Source of the DNA: Nitrospira sp. KM1
Lineage (GTDB): Bacteria; Nitrospirota; Nitrospiria; Nitrospirales; Nitrospiraceae
Direction of reading: 5' to 3'
Length of the DNA stretch: 64,000 nucleotides
NCBI RefSeq assembly: GCF_011405515.1
Contig: NZ_AP022671.1
Location: 1,488,001-1,552,000 of the forward strand
Under the pieces are notes generated by a model. The model worked only from the letters and a program-made list of their open reading frames with translations, had not been told where the DNA came from and did no database searches. The position numbers and the translations under genes are program-made. Of this stretch, positions 1 through 8,869 are shown piece by piece. Every line of letters begins with the position of its first letter. Position 1 is the stretch's first letter.

Positions 1-572
1 TGACCGCTGGTCGCCAGCGCGCGCAACCGCTTTCCCATCCGTACCATCGTGACGACTGCGAGCGGGATGACGATGATCGACAGCCCCGCCAGCTGCCAGT
101 TTTGATAGACGATCACGCCCAGCATCGCCAAAAACGTGAGTCCCTGCTGGAAAATATCTTTCAGCACCCCTGCAACGGCATTGGCCATCAACGTCACATC
201 GTTGACGACCCGCGACACCAGACGCCCGGACGTATTGGCGTCGTGATAGCCGACCGGCAAGCGGATGAGTTTTCCAAACAACTCCTGTCGAATATCGGCA
301 ATCACCTGGTTGCCGACGAAATTCATCAGATAATTCTGACCGTAATTGAACGCGCTCTTGAGTACAGAGACGATGAACAGGGCCAGCGGGAGGATAACCA
401 GAAGACCTTCGTTCTTGTTGATAAAGATCTCGTCGAGCACGGGTTTGACGAGCCAGGCGTACGCGCCTGAGAACACGGCCACGAGCGCCGAACAGACGAA
501 CGCAGCTGCGAGTCTGAGCCGATACGGCTTCAGGTAGCGGACGAGACGTATGAAACGATCTAGGCCCGACAT
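1..572 (-). CDS. msbA: MsbA-type lipid A flippase ABC transporter, N-terminal part
   Basis: The frame opens with ATG at 572 and stays open to the window edge, giving about 190 N-terminal residues. They start MSGLDRFIRLVRYLKPYRLR and contain several hydrophobic segments plus the conserved NTSGRLVSRVVNDV stretch of the ABC exporter membrane domain. The ATPase domain would lie outside the window. MsbA flips lipid A-core across the inner membrane. The start overlaps the 3' end of lpxB by 13 bp, so the two genes are translationally coupled at the end of the lipid A operon. The family is clear. MsbA is chosen over other exporters from the lpxB context. Confidence 0.9.
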   Translation of the reverse strand, partial: MSGLDRFIRLVRYLKPYRLRLAAAFVCSALVAVFSGAYAWLVKPVLDEIFINKNEGLLVILPLALFIVSVLKSAFNYGQNYLMNFVGNQVIADIRQELFGKLIRLPVGYHDANTSGRLVSRVVNDVTLMANAVAGVLKDIFQQGLTFLAMLGVIVYQNWQLAGLSIIVIPLAVVTMVRMGKRLRALATSG

Positions 573-1690
573 TCTGCCAGCACCACCTTGGCTGCGCGAT
601 GCGATGCTCCCGGGATCCCAAGAGACTCGCGGACCTCGCGGAGGCCGGCCTTCATCTCACTACATGCGCGTCTATCGGTCAAGAGACGGCGGATCTCGGC
701 GCTCAATCGATCGGGTGTCGCATCGTGCTGGATATATTCCGGCACAATGGTGCGGCCGGCAACGAGGTTGACGAGACCGATCCATTTCACTCGGATGAGC
801 CTGCGGGCCAATTGGTAGGTCACCGGCGTGGTTTTATACAACAGGACCATCGGAGTCCCGACGACGGCGGCCTGCAATGTCGCGGTCCCGGACGCGATCA
901 GGAGGGCATCCGATGCCGCCATGACCTCGCTCGCCTGCTCGCGGACAATACGAACCGGAACGGGGCTGCTGTCAACGAGCGAATGGATGAGCGCGTCGTC
1001 AATCGATGAGGCCCTGGCCACGATGAATTGAGTCCGCGGGTCGGCTGCAGCGAGTTTCGCCGCAGCTTGCAACAGGACCGGCATCAACATTTTGACTTCG
1101 GCGGCCCGGCTGCCCGGCAACAGGCCTACCACCGGTCCCTCAGGAGCCAATTCGAAGCGCCGCATGAGCTCGGCCCGATCGTAGCTCGGCGCCACGGCGT
1201 CGAGAAGCGGATGGCCGACAAAGGTGCACCGCACACCCGCTTGCCGATAGAGTTCTTCCTCGAACGGCAGAATCACCACGACATGGTCCACTCTTCGCTG
1301 GATCCACTTCATGCGGCGCGGCCTCCACGCCCACACTTGTGGCGCGATGTAATAGAGCACCCTCAGGCCGGCGGCTTTGGCCACACGCGCAAAATGAAAG
1401 TTCAGCCCGGGATTGTCGATGAGAACGACCAGGTCCCAGGATTCGGATTTCAACACCCTCCGGATCGCTCTGATGCGGCGGACCACGCTTCGAACGGCCG
1501 ATAGTCCGATCAGTCCCATCACATCGAGCTGCGGAATGCCGGGGATCAATTTGACGCCGGCGTCACGCATTCCGGTGCCGCCAATGCCGACTAATTCCGT
1601 GGCAGGATCCAATGAGAGAATCGCTCGAGCCAGATTGGCTCCATGAAGATCGCCCGATGCTTCGCCGGTCACAATAAGGATGCGTGGCAT
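560..1690 (-). CDS. lpxB: Lipid-A-disaccharide synthase
   Basis: This 376-residue protein begins MPRILIVTGEASGDLHGANL, the N-terminal signature of the GT19 family, and has the usual LpxB length. It joins UDP-2,3-diacylglucosamine to lipid X (2,3-diacylglucosamine-1-phosphate) to form the lipid A disaccharide on the cytosolic face of the inner membrane. Its substrate is supplied by the LpxI homologue two genes upstream, and the product line continues to MsbA, whose gene overlaps its stop. The gap to the oxidoreductase gene upstream is 31 bp. Confidence 0.96.
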   Translation of the reverse strand: MPRILIVTGEASGDLHGANLARAILSLDPATELVGIGGTGMRDAGVKLIPGIPQLDVMGLIGLSAVRSVVRRIRAIRRVLKSESWDLVVLIDNPGLNFHFARVAKAAGLRVLYYIAPQVWAWRPRRMKWIQRRVDHVVVILPFEEELYRQAGVRCTFVGHPLLDAVAPSYDRAELMRRFELAPEGPVVGLLPGSRAAEVKMLMPVLLQAAAKLAAADPRTQFIVARASSIDDALIHSLVDSSPVPVRIVREQASEVMAASDALLIASGTATLQAAVVGTPMVLLYKTTPVTYQLARRLIRVKWIGLVNLVAGRTIVPEYIQHDATPDRLSAEIRRLLTDRRACSEMKAGLREVRESLGIPGASHRAAKVVLAECRA

Positions 1691-1721
1691 GGTTCCGAAT
1701 GGACCGGTGTGATGCGTCTAC

Positions 1722-2714
1722 TCAACGGGATGTGTCTCCAACGCCGGGCGTGCCGGCGTCGTCGGAGGTGTGATGCCGCCGTGCGAACATTTCAATCGCT
1801 CGCAGGACCTGATGCGCCAGATCCAGCGCCGCCAACCCGTCCTCCCCGGACACGACCGGCCTTGTGCCCTCCGACACGGCCTGCAGAAACGCCTCGAGCT
1901 GGAGCTTCAGCGGCTCCTCCTCGCCTCCCTGCAGCTGCTCGAAGGTAATGGCCGGTTTCTCACCCTGTTTGGCATCGCGACGGCACACCATGCCCTGTCG
2001 CGCTTGAAAATCGATGGACACATAATTGTCGCGCTGGAACAGTCGCAGCCTCCGCATTTTATTGGTCGACACCCGGCTGGCGGTCAAATTCGCCACGCAC
2101 CCGCTCTTGAACTGGATACGGGCGTTCGCGATATCAATGGTGGAAGACAGCACCGGAACGCCCGCCGCCTGCACGTCTTCCACGGGTCCAGGCTGGAAGG
2201 ACAACACCATGTCCAGATCATGAATCATCAGATCGAGGACGACGTCTACATCCGTCCCCCGCTCGCTGAAGCTGCTCAGCCGGTGGCACTCGATAAAGAC
2301 CGGCCGGATGATGTGCGGCCTGATGACCTGCATGACCGGATTGAACTGTTCGCTATGACCTACCTGAAGGCGAAGGTTCTTGCGGCCGGCGAGTTGCACC
2401 AGTTCCTGCGCCTCGGCTGAGGTCACGGCAATGGGTTTCTCAACCAAAACGTGGACGCCGGCTTCGAGACAGGTTTTGGCGACGGCGTGATGGGACGAAG
2501 TCGGCACGGCGACACTGACGAGGTCAACCTCCCGGACCAGTGCCTCAACCGACGGGAACACGCGGGTTCCATGTCGGCCGGCGATGGCGTTCGCCCGCTC
2601 GGGTGATTGATCGGTGACGCCGATCAGTTGCGCGCCGGGCAACGACGCATACAGGCGTGCGTGATGTTGACCGAGGTGACCCACGCCAATCACGCCTGCT
2701 TTCATCGGTGTCAC
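1722..2714 (-). CDS. Gfo/Idh/MocA-family NAD(P)-dependent sugar oxidoreductase
   Basis: The 330-residue protein has an N-terminal Rossmann motif (GVIGVGHLGQHHARLY, residues 7-22) and the EKPIAVT motif near residue 110 that is typical of this family. It overlaps lpxI by 4 bp (ATGA) and precedes lpxB, so it probably acts on a nucleotide sugar of lipid A or its modification. GnnA, which oxidises UDP-GlcNAc at C3 on the way to GlcNAc3N lipid A, belongs to this family, but its partner aminotransferase GnnB is not in the window. The exact substrate is not shown by the sequence. Confidence 0.85.
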   Translation of the reverse strand: MTPMKAGVIGVGHLGQHHARLYASLPGAQLIGVTDQSPERANAIAGRHGTRVFPSVEALVREVDLVSVAVPTSSHHAVAKTCLEAGVHVLVEKPIAVTSAEAQELVQLAGRKNLRLQVGHSEQFNPVMQVIRPHIIRPVFIECHRLSSFSERGTDVDVVLDLMIHDLDMVLSFQPGPVEDVQAAGVPVLSSTIDIANARIQFKSGCVANLTASRVSTNKMRRLRLFQRDNYVSIDFQARQGMVCRRDAKQGEKPAITFEQLQGGEEEPLKLQLEAFLQAVSEGTRPVVSGEDGLAALDLAHQVLRAIEMFARRHHTSDDAGTPGVGDTSR

Positions 2715-3574
2715 TGGTTTGGGGGTCCTCCGGATGGTTCGGGTTTGACGAGTCCGACGATCGCGATTCCTGCCGACCGGGCTGTTTCCAACGTCTGCTC
2801 GCGATCAATGAGAACGGTCCGTCCCGCCTCGACCGCCAGCACAGCCGCCTTGACCGACGCCATCACCTCAATGGTACGAGGTCCGATGGCAGGAAGGTCG
2901 AAGCGCAAATCCTGTTGAGGTTTGCTCCGTTTCACCACGACCGCGCCGTCCTTCGCCAGCTGGCCGCCACGCCTGATCGCATCATCCGTGCCCTCGACCG
3001 CCTCAACGGCAACGACGACCCGATCCTTGATGACGACGCATTGCCCGATGTCGAGGCGGCCGATCTCCTGAGCGACATCCCATCCATAACGGATATCTTC
3101 CCACTCCTTCTGACTGGGCTCACGGCGGGACAGGGTTCCTTCCTCTGCGAGGATGCCTTCAAGGCCGAATGTCGATTCACAAATCGTGATCCCGTCGCGC
3201 TCCAATTCGCCGGCAATTTCACGGAGAATATCGTCGTCTTTCCACAGCGCGAGTCTGGTGGCCAGGGCGAGGGCACGGAAGTCAGGCCGCACCGTGGTGA
3301 ACACATGGGTTTTCTTGATACCGCCCAGCATCACCGCCTTCCGGACGCCATCCTCCTTGAAGGCTTTGATGAGCTTGTTCAGCTGCCCGATTTTGATCCA
3401 ATGGATACGTTCGACGTGATCCGTGAGTTCGGGGTCTGTTTCTCCGTCGTGTGCCACGGCCGAAATCTGATATCCAAGCTTGCGCGCGTTGTCGGCAAAA
3501 ATGATGGGGAAACGTCCGTTGCCGGCGATCAACCCGAGCCGTTCCCCTCCGGCCACTTGCGGCGCCTGGGACAC
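2711..3574 (-). CDS. lpxI: UDP-2,3-diacylglucosamine pyrophosphatase, LpxI type
   Basis: The 287-residue protein has the LpxI (DUF1009) N-terminus, LGLIAGNGRFPIIFADNARK, and the KRSKPQQDLRFDLPAIGP stretch near the C-terminus. LpxI hydrolyses UDP-2,3-diacylglucosamine to lipid X by attack at the alpha phosphate, replacing the metallophosphoesterase LpxH of enterobacteria. It lies 3 bp after lpxA and overlaps the next oxidoreductase gene by 4 bp, an order (lpxA-lpxI-...-lpxB) common outside gamma-proteobacteria. Confidence 0.93.
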   Translation of the reverse strand: MSQAPQVAGGERLGLIAGNGRFPIIFADNARKLGYQISAVAHDGETDPELTDHVERIHWIKIGQLNKLIKAFKEDGVRKAVMLGGIKKTHVFTTVRPDFRALALATRLALWKDDDILREIAGELERDGITICESTFGLEGILAEEGTLSRREPSQKEWEDIRYGWDVAQEIGRLDIGQCVVIKDRVVVAVEAVEGTDDAIRRGGQLAKDGAVVVKRSKPQQDLRFDLPAIGPRTIEVMASVKAAVLAVEAGRTVLIDREQTLETARSAGIAIVGLVKPEPSGGPPNQ

Positions 3575-3577
3575 CGG

Positions 3578-4384
3578 TTACTCCTCGTGCTCCTGATCCA
3601 CTTCGACCGACCTGCAGACCCCGCGCTTCGTCCCTTCCAGAAACGCCAACATCGTCATGACGTCCGGTTGATCGCTGAACTCGGCTTTGACCAGTTTTGC
3701 CGCTTCCGCCAGCTTATGACCGGACCGAAACAGGACGTCATAGGCCTTTTTCAACACGGCGATGCGATCCGCCGTGAACCCGTGACGGCGAAGCCCGACG
3801 GTATTGAGGCCGTACATCCGCGCCCGATACCCCCCGGCAGCGCGCATGAACGGAGGAAGATCTTGTCCGATCGCGCAACATCCGCCGACCATGGAATAGG
3901 CGCCGATCCTGACGTATTGATGGATTCCGCTCAACCCTCCGATGATCGCGTGGTCCCCGATCGTGATGTGTCCGGCGAGGCTCGCCGCGTTCGCAAGGAT
4001 GAGATGGCTCCCCAGATGACAGTCGTGGGCAACGTGCACGTACGCCATGAGAAAATTCCTGGATCCGATGCTCGTGACGCCGCCTCCCTCCACCGTTGCG
4101 CGGTTCACCGTCACGTATTCCCTGAAAATATTGTCGTCACCGATGACGACCGTCGTCGGGTCTCCTTTGTATTGCAGGTGCTGAGGAGGTCCGCCGATCG
4201 AGACAAACGGGTGGAGTTCGCACCGTTTCCCAATTTGTGTCCAGCCATCGACCGTGACATGAGAAATCAACCTGCTGCCGGCGTCGATCGTCACATGTTC
4301 GCCGACCGTGCAAAACGGCCCGACAACGACGTCGTCGGCCAGCTTGGCCTTGGGATGGACGATTGCCTGTGGATGAATCTGCAC
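3578..4384 (-). CDS. lpxA: UDP-N-acetylglucosamine O-acyltransferase
   Basis: The 268-residue protein is made of left-handed beta-helix hexapeptide repeats followed by a helical C-terminus, the LpxA layout and length. The catalytic histidine is H120 in HVAHDCHLG (equivalent to H125 in E. coli). It transfers the first 3-hydroxyacyl chain from acyl-ACP to UDP-GlcNAc in the cytoplasm. It lies 85 bp after fabZ, which competes for the same hydroxyacyl-ACP pool. The start MQIHPQAIVHPKAKL matches the family N-terminus. Confidence 0.96.
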   Translation of the reverse strand: MQIHPQAIVHPKAKLADDVVVGPFCTVGEHVTIDAGSRLISHVTVDGWTQIGKRCELHPFVSIGGPPQHLQYKGDPTTVVIGDDNIFREYVTVNRATVEGGGVTSIGSRNFLMAYVHVAHDCHLGSHLILANAASLAGHITIGDHAIIGGLSGIHQYVRIGAYSMVGGCCAIGQDLPPFMRAAGGYRARMYGLNTVGLRRHGFTADRIAVLKKAYDVLFRSGHKLAEAAKLVKAEFSDQPDVMTMLAFLEGTKRGVCRSVEVDQEHEE

Positions 4385-4469
4385 GCTGAACCTCCAGATC
4401 TGTTCGTCAACCGCCGCCTATCGCGCCGTGCGCCTCGACGGGCGCCGGCGGCCTCGCGCACGCGATGGT

Positions 4470-4919
4470 CTACGCCTTCTCTTCCGTGACCATGGCCGTG
4501 ACTTCCGCTTCGCACACCAACTCCCCTTCCACGAACGCCTTGCCTTGCATCTTCCAAAACGGCGCGCGCTTTTTCACCACGTCGATTTCGAAACGCAGAC
4601 GGTCTCCCGGCACGACGGGCTTCCTGAACTTTGCGCCATCGATGCCCGTCAGATACACCACCGGCTTCGCCGCCTGCCCCATGGATTTGAATGCGAGCAA
4701 TCCTCCGACCTGGGCCATGGCCTCGATGATCAGGACGCCCGGCATGACCGGGCGACCGGGGAAATGCCCCTGAAAAAAAGGCTCGTTGATCGTCACGTTC
4801 TTGATCCCGACAATCCGCCGGTCGGGGTCCAATTCGAGCACCCGGTCGACCAAGAGAAATGGGTAGCGATGGGGTAAGAGTGCTTGAATATCGGCCTGCT
4901 CCATCACTGACATCGTCAA
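4470..4919 (-). CDS. fabZ: (3R)-hydroxyacyl-ACP dehydratase
   Basis: The 149-residue hot-dog-fold protein has PHRYPFLLVDRV and the active-site segment GHFPGRPVMPGVLIIEAMAQ, with H52 and E66 as the expected catalytic pair. It dehydrates 3-hydroxyacyl-ACP in fatty acid synthesis. Next to lpxA it sits at the branch between membrane lipid and lipid A. The 154 bp upstream, between it and the Skp gene, hold no gene. Many bacteria have lpxD at this place. Confidence 0.96.
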   Translation of the reverse strand: MTMSVMEQADIQALLPHRYPFLLVDRVLELDPDRRIVGIKNVTINEPFFQGHFPGRPVMPGVLIIEAMAQVGGLLAFKSMGQAAKPVVYLTGIDGAKFRKPVVPGDRLRFEIDVVKKRAPFWKMQGKAFVEGELVCEAEVTAMVTEEKA

Positions 4920-5073
4920 TCCTCCGACATGTTCCGTATTTTACCTGCGCGTCCTGATCGACACGTCGCGGCGCCGTTTCACGCGGTCTCGTCCGCCGAA
5001 CCCATTTGCTCCGGCCACCCGCCACTCCGTCCGTTCAGACGTGCGCACTGTGCTCGGGGCTATATATAACATC

Positions 5074-5607
5074 TCACTTGTTCTGACGATCGAATTCCTT
5101 CACGACCTGTTCGGTGACATCCAATGCCGGCTGATGGTACAGCACAATCCTGATCACCGACTCGTTTCCTTTGTCGATCACGGCGGTGAAGCCTTCTTTT
5201 TGCGCGACCACCTGTGCCGCATCTTGAACCTTTTTCGAATATTCGGCGACCATTTCCCGCTGCTTCTGCTGAATTTCCCGGTTGAAATCCGCCAACCGCC
5301 GCTGGTAGGCCTCGAGCTTCACCTGAAACTGGTTTTGCTTTTCCTGCCTGCCCGTATCGCTTAATTTCGTGTCGCGGGTGCCTTGTTCAAGCTCTTTCAA
5401 CTCCTGATCATCGGAATTGATGATTTTCTGCCTCGTCGCGCTGTAGGCCTTGAGTTCTTCGAGCACCCGTTTTCCTGCCTTGGATTTTTCGATGACGGCC
5501 TGTTGATCCATCACGGCGACGCGTAACGCATCCGCCGCTCCGGCCGGCAGCATCATCAGCCATATCGCCGTTCCGGCCAACAGTCCAACTGCTCCGATCT
5601 GTCTCAT
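5074..5607 (-). CDS. OmpH/Skp-family periplasmic chaperone (second copy)
   Basis: This 177-residue protein has a signal peptide (hydrophobic core around residues 5-20, ending near PAGAADA) followed by a charged helical body rich in Q, K and E, as in the OmpH/Skp family. It has the family pattern VAVMDQQAVIEKSKAGKRVL near the mature N-terminus. Skp trimers hold unfolded outer membrane proteins in the periplasm for delivery to BamA. It follows the lipoprotein paralogue by 46 bp in the bamA operon. Confidence 0.88.
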   Translation of the reverse strand: MRQIGAVGLLAGTAIWLMMLPAGAADALRVAVMDQQAVIEKSKAGKRVLEELKAYSATRQKIINSDDQELKELEQGTRDTKLSDTGRQEKQNQFQVKLEAYQRRLADFNREIQQKQREMVAEYSKKVQDAAQVVAQKEGFTAVIDKGNESVIRIVLYHQPALDVTEQVVKEFDRQNK

Positions 5608-5653
5608 CGCCCGCCCTCCTCATTCGTGTGAATCCATCGTGCGCGGCTGTCCA

Positions 5654-6205
5654 TCATGGATATTCTCGATTGAACTCTTCGATCACTTCCGCGGTCAAAT
5701 CAAGCGCGCCGTCACTGTACACTGTAGGGCCGCCTTTCCCCTTGTCCAACACCACCTGCAGGTCGTGGCGCTTCGCAACTTTTTCGACCACGACCTCTAA
5801 CTTTTCCCGAAACGCATCGAGCACGTCCTTCTGTTTCTCCTGCACCTCACGGTTCAATTCGGCGGCCTTCTGCTGATATTCGGCCATGCGGCGGCGAAAG
5901 ATTTGTTCGCGCTCGCTTTTGGCCGCAGCGCTCAGGACGCTCGCCTGCTTCACGAAGTCTTCTTCCATCCGGCGCAGCTCTTTTTCATCCATCTCGATCA
6001 GGGCCTGACGGCTCTTCGAGAACGAACTGAGAGAGTCCTTCGCCTTCTTGCCGGCGTTCGAGTCGTTGAGCAGACGCGTCGGATCGACCAACCCCATCTT
6101 CCCCTCGATCTTCGAGCCCGCACAACCGACCATCATCGCGGCGCATAGCGCCGCCACGAACAGCCCGTACAGCAATCTGAACCCGCTTGTCTTGCGTCCG
6201 ATCAC
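5654..6205 (-). CDS. OmpH/Skp-family protein with lipoprotein signal (first copy)
   Basis: The 183-residue protein has an N-terminal hydrophobic stretch ending in MMVGCAGS, a lipobox with C28 as the likely lipidated residue. The rest matches the OmpH family: a GLVDPTRLLNDSNAGKKAKD start and then a long coiled-coil body to residue 160. A membrane anchor is unusual because classical Skp is soluble. It lies between bamA (21 bp) and a second, non-lipidated paralogue, so a role in outer membrane protein assembly is likely. Anchoring itself is predicted only. Confidence 0.85.
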   Translation of the reverse strand: MIGRKTSGFRLLYGLFVAALCAAMMVGCAGSKIEGKMGLVDPTRLLNDSNAGKKAKDSLSSFSKSRQALIEMDEKELRRMEEDFVKQASVLSAAAKSEREQIFRRRMAEYQQKAAELNREVQEKQKDVLDAFREKLEVVVEKVAKRHDLQVVLDKGKGGPTVYSDGALDLTAEVIEEFNREYP

Positions 6206-6226
6206 CCGTCCTCCTCGTCCACTCGA

Positions 6227-8539
6227 TTAAAACAGCGACCCGATCGTAAATTCGAATACGCCTTTTCGCTCGCCCTCCCGCGGATCCAGGTTGATGCCGT
6301 ACGCGGCGCGCAACGGACCAAACGGCGAGATCCATCTCCCTTCGAGACCCGCCGCCGGACGGAGCCGGAACGAGACCGGTTCGTTGTCGTCAAATCCTTT
6401 GCCGTAGTCGAAGAAGATGACGCCGTTTAACTTGGCTTCCGATGAGATCGTAAAAATAAAATCGTTGTTGAAGATCAGCTCCTTTGCCGCGCCGATCAGC
6501 GAATTGCTTGGCGTCACAGGGCCCGCACGGCCGAAGACGAATCCGCGCATCGTATTGATACCGCCGACGAAATACCGTTCCGTCAGGGGAATCGGCTTGC
6601 CATTGAGCCCCTCTGCCGCGCCATACCGGACCCTGAACGAAAAGCGGGTGTCGTACGGGAGCGGCGTATATTTCATGATGTCGATATTATATTTGTAAAA
6701 ATTGTTCGTGCCTCCGAGATAAGGCGTGCCCAGATCGAATCCCACGCTGGTCCTCCACCCGCTGCGCGGATCGAGGTAATAGTCGCGCGTGTCCCGGGCC
6801 AGGGTCGTGCGGAAACCGGTCGTCGTCTGGTTGCCCAACTGTCTCAAAATGATTTCCGGCGCATCGGCGGTCGGATCGCTGAAATTCAATTGTTCGGCCA
6901 TGAGGCTGAACGACCCCGTGACGTACTCCGACAACCAGCGGCCGAAGGTCAAACTCGCGCCGGATTTTCTTTCGAAGTACGTGATGTAGTTCGTCATGCT
7001 GCGGAAGATGTCGAGCTGCATCGACGTCAAGGAATCGTTCAGATACGGGTTTCGGAAGGTGATCAATCCCAACGTGCGCTGTTGTCCGAGTTGTCCGCGG
7101 ATCCGTCCCATCCACCCGTTGCCGCCCAAATTACCTTCCGTGATGTCGGCGATCGCGACCAGCTTGTCCAAGGTGCTGAATCCGCCGCCGATGCTGAATT
7201 GCCCGGTCGGCTTCTCCTTGACGCGGACGTTCAGATCGACTTTGTCGGGTCCGACCTGCTGCGGAAGAATTTCGACCGTTTCGAAAAAGTTGAGATTGTT
7301 CAACCGCTGGAAACTGCGCTTCAGCGATGGCGTGTCGATCACGTCCTGCTCGTCGACGCGCAATTCCCGGCGAATGACGTTGTCCTTTGTTTTGTCGTTC
7401 CCGTTCACATTGATCTGCCGAATGCGCATCATCTCGCCTTCTTTGATGGTGAGGATGATGGAGGCGGTGCGATCTTCGGCATTGGGATTGACGCTCGGAG
7501 AGACATCGGCGAAGGCATACCCCTTGCTGCCGTACAAATCATTCAGCCGGGTCACCTCGTCGCGGATTTTCTGACGCTGGAAAATCTCCCCGACCTTGAT
7601 TCTCAGATTTTCCCTGAGTTCGGGCTCCTCAAACACGGTATTGCCCCTGAACCCTACCTCCGACACGGTAAACGGCTCCCCTTCAACGACCGGATACACG
7701 ACGGTAAACCACTTCTTATCTTCGCTCAACTCGACCGCGGGCAGCCCGACCTGCACGTTCAGATAACCTTTGTTGAGCAGGACTTCCTTGATGCGCTCCA
7801 CATCGTTGTTCATTTCTTCACGCTTCAGCACTCCGGCATCCGAGAGAAAGGACGGGAGCTTCAACTGAGTCACCAGACCATACCAGGGCACCCATTCTCT
7901 CGTAGCCATGACTTTGAACATCTCGTCTTTCGAGGCGGCCCGCATGCCGTCGAACGTCACAGTCTTGACCTTGGCCTTCTCTCCTTCCTTGACGAAAAAG
8001 GTGAGCCGCTTGCGGTCTTCGTCCAGCGTCTGCACGATCGGGATAACCTGGCAATCGTAGAACCCGTCTTCCTGATACGCGAGCCGGATTTTCTCGGCGC
8101 TTTCCTTGGCCTGCTGCTGGTCGAGAAACGCCTGGCTCTTGATCGTAATTTTTTCTTTCAGCTTGTCGTCGCTCAGCTCCTCATTGCCGTCGAACACAAT
8201 CTCGGTAATGAACGGCTTCTCCCGGACGACGAACACCAGGGACACGCCCTGAGCCGTGGATTCGGTCTCCACGTGTACGTCTTCGAAATACCCCGTGTCG
8301 TAAAGGATCTTGATCTGACCCCTCACATTTTCCTGAGTATAGGGATCGCCGGGTTTCAACGTCAGGCGTCCGGCGATGGCCGGCAGTTCGATTTTCTTGT
8401 TCCCCTGTATGTTGATCGACGAAACCTTGACGTCGTTCGGCTGCGCCGCGGCCTGTGCGATGAAGAGACCACAGCACGCCAGACTGAGAATCAGAATCAG
8501 CAGCCAGTATAAATCGTTTAGATATGTTGCCCCCCTCAC
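6227..8539 (-). CDS. bamA: Outer membrane protein assembly factor BamA
   Basis: The 770-residue protein has a signal peptide (about 33 residues ending AQAAAQ), several POTRA repeats (roughly residues 35-440) and a C-terminal beta barrel. The barrel contains the family segments SIGGGFSTLDKL and RYFVGGINTMRGF and ends in the aromatic residue of FEFTIGSLF. BamA inserts beta-barrel proteins into the outer membrane. The start is read as GTG at 8539, with GGAG about 11 nt upstream. No ATG is available near the signal peptide. It is the first gene of the Skp-fabZ-lpx operon. Confidence 0.96.
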   Translation of the reverse strand: MRGATYLNDLYWLLILILSLACCGLFIAQAAAQPNDVKVSSINIQGNKKIELPAIAGRLTLKPGDPYTQENVRGQIKILYDTGYFEDVHVETESTAQGVSLVFVVREKPFITEIVFDGNEELSDDKLKEKITIKSQAFLDQQQAKESAEKIRLAYQEDGFYDCQVIPIVQTLDEDRKRLTFFVKEGEKAKVKTVTFDGMRAASKDEMFKVMATREWVPWYGLVTQLKLPSFLSDAGVLKREEMNNDVERIKEVLLNKGYLNVQVGLPAVELSEDKKWFTVVYPVVEGEPFTVSEVGFRGNTVFEEPELRENLRIKVGEIFQRQKIRDEVTRLNDLYGSKGYAFADVSPSVNPNAEDRTASIILTIKEGEMMRIRQINVNGNDKTKDNVIRRELRVDEQDVIDTPSLKRSFQRLNNLNFFETVEILPQQVGPDKVDLNVRVKEKPTGQFSIGGGFSTLDKLVAIADITEGNLGGNGWMGRIRGQLGQQRTLGLITFRNPYLNDSLTSMQLDIFRSMTNYITYFERKSGASLTFGRWLSEYVTGSFSLMAEQLNFSDPTADAPEIILRQLGNQTTTGFRTTLARDTRDYYLDPRSGWRTSVGFDLGTPYLGGTNNFYKYNIDIMKYTPLPYDTRFSFRVRYGAAEGLNGKPIPLTERYFVGGINTMRGFVFGRAGPVTPSNSLIGAAKELIFNNDFIFTISSEAKLNGVIFFDYGKGFDDNEPVSFRLRPAAGLEGRWISPFGPLRAAYGINLDPREGERKGVFEFTIGSLF

Positions 8540-8750
8540 AGACTCAGCGCTCCATCCCTACAGAAACACCACGAGAAGGGGGAATCCACCCCTGCACGAT
8601 GGTTGCACAATACCCTTCATCGGGGCCCCGTGGCGGAGAACGCAGAGCTTTGGACATCGAGAACGCAAAACACCAAAGCCGGCGACAAACGATGCGGTCG
8701 TGCCCGGCGCAGCCGCATGAGCTACGGGTACATGTGTGAAAAACTCCCGG

Positions 8751-8779
8751 ATTATATGGGGCAAGTATTTCAATGTAAA
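8751..8779 (-). promoter_or_regulatory. Sigma70-type promoter for the bamA-lpx operon
   Basis: On the minus strand TTTACA (8779-8774) and a perfect TATAAT (8756-8751) are 17 bp apart. Transcription would start near 8744 and leave a leader of about 205 nt before bamA. The match is by eye and untested. Confidence 0.6.
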
Positions 8780-8834
8780 GCGCTTCCAAGCGGATCACGC
8801 GACGGAATTTTGCGGCGACGACGGCGTCCGTTCC

Positions 8835-8863
8835 TTGACATCATCGACCCCATCACATAGTAT
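8835..8863 (+). promoter_or_regulatory. Sigma70-type promoter for galU, giving a leaderless mRNA
   Basis: TTGACA (8835-8840) and TAGTAT (8858-8863) are separated by 17 bp. Only 6 bases lie between the -10 box and the galU ATG at 8870, so the predicted first transcribed base is the A of the start codon. No Shine-Dalgarno sequence is present upstream. Confidence 0.65.
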
Positions 8864-8869
8864 CGCTCG

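Larger units (their letters stand above)
8540..8869. other. Divergent intergenic region between bamA and galU
   Basis: These 330 bp carry the bamA promoter on the minus strand and the galU promoter on the plus strand. Short open frames inside show no start signal or family resemblance and are not called. The bamA leader of about 200 nt has no recognised RNA element. Confidence 0.6.

Noticed and set aside
2657-4489. A 610-codon open frame on the plus strand opposite lpxI and lpxA
   Set aside because: It is antisense to two clear genes, rich in His, Arg, Asp and Pro as expected for a shadow in GC-rich DNA, and shows no family pattern.
4291-5025. A long minus-strand frame across fabZ that might have been lpxD
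   Set aside because: It overlaps fabZ in another frame, is Arg-rich and lacks the hexapeptide repeats of LpxD.
6890-8512. A 540-codon open frame opposite bamA
   Set aside because: Antisense to a well-supported gene, with no start signal and no domain.
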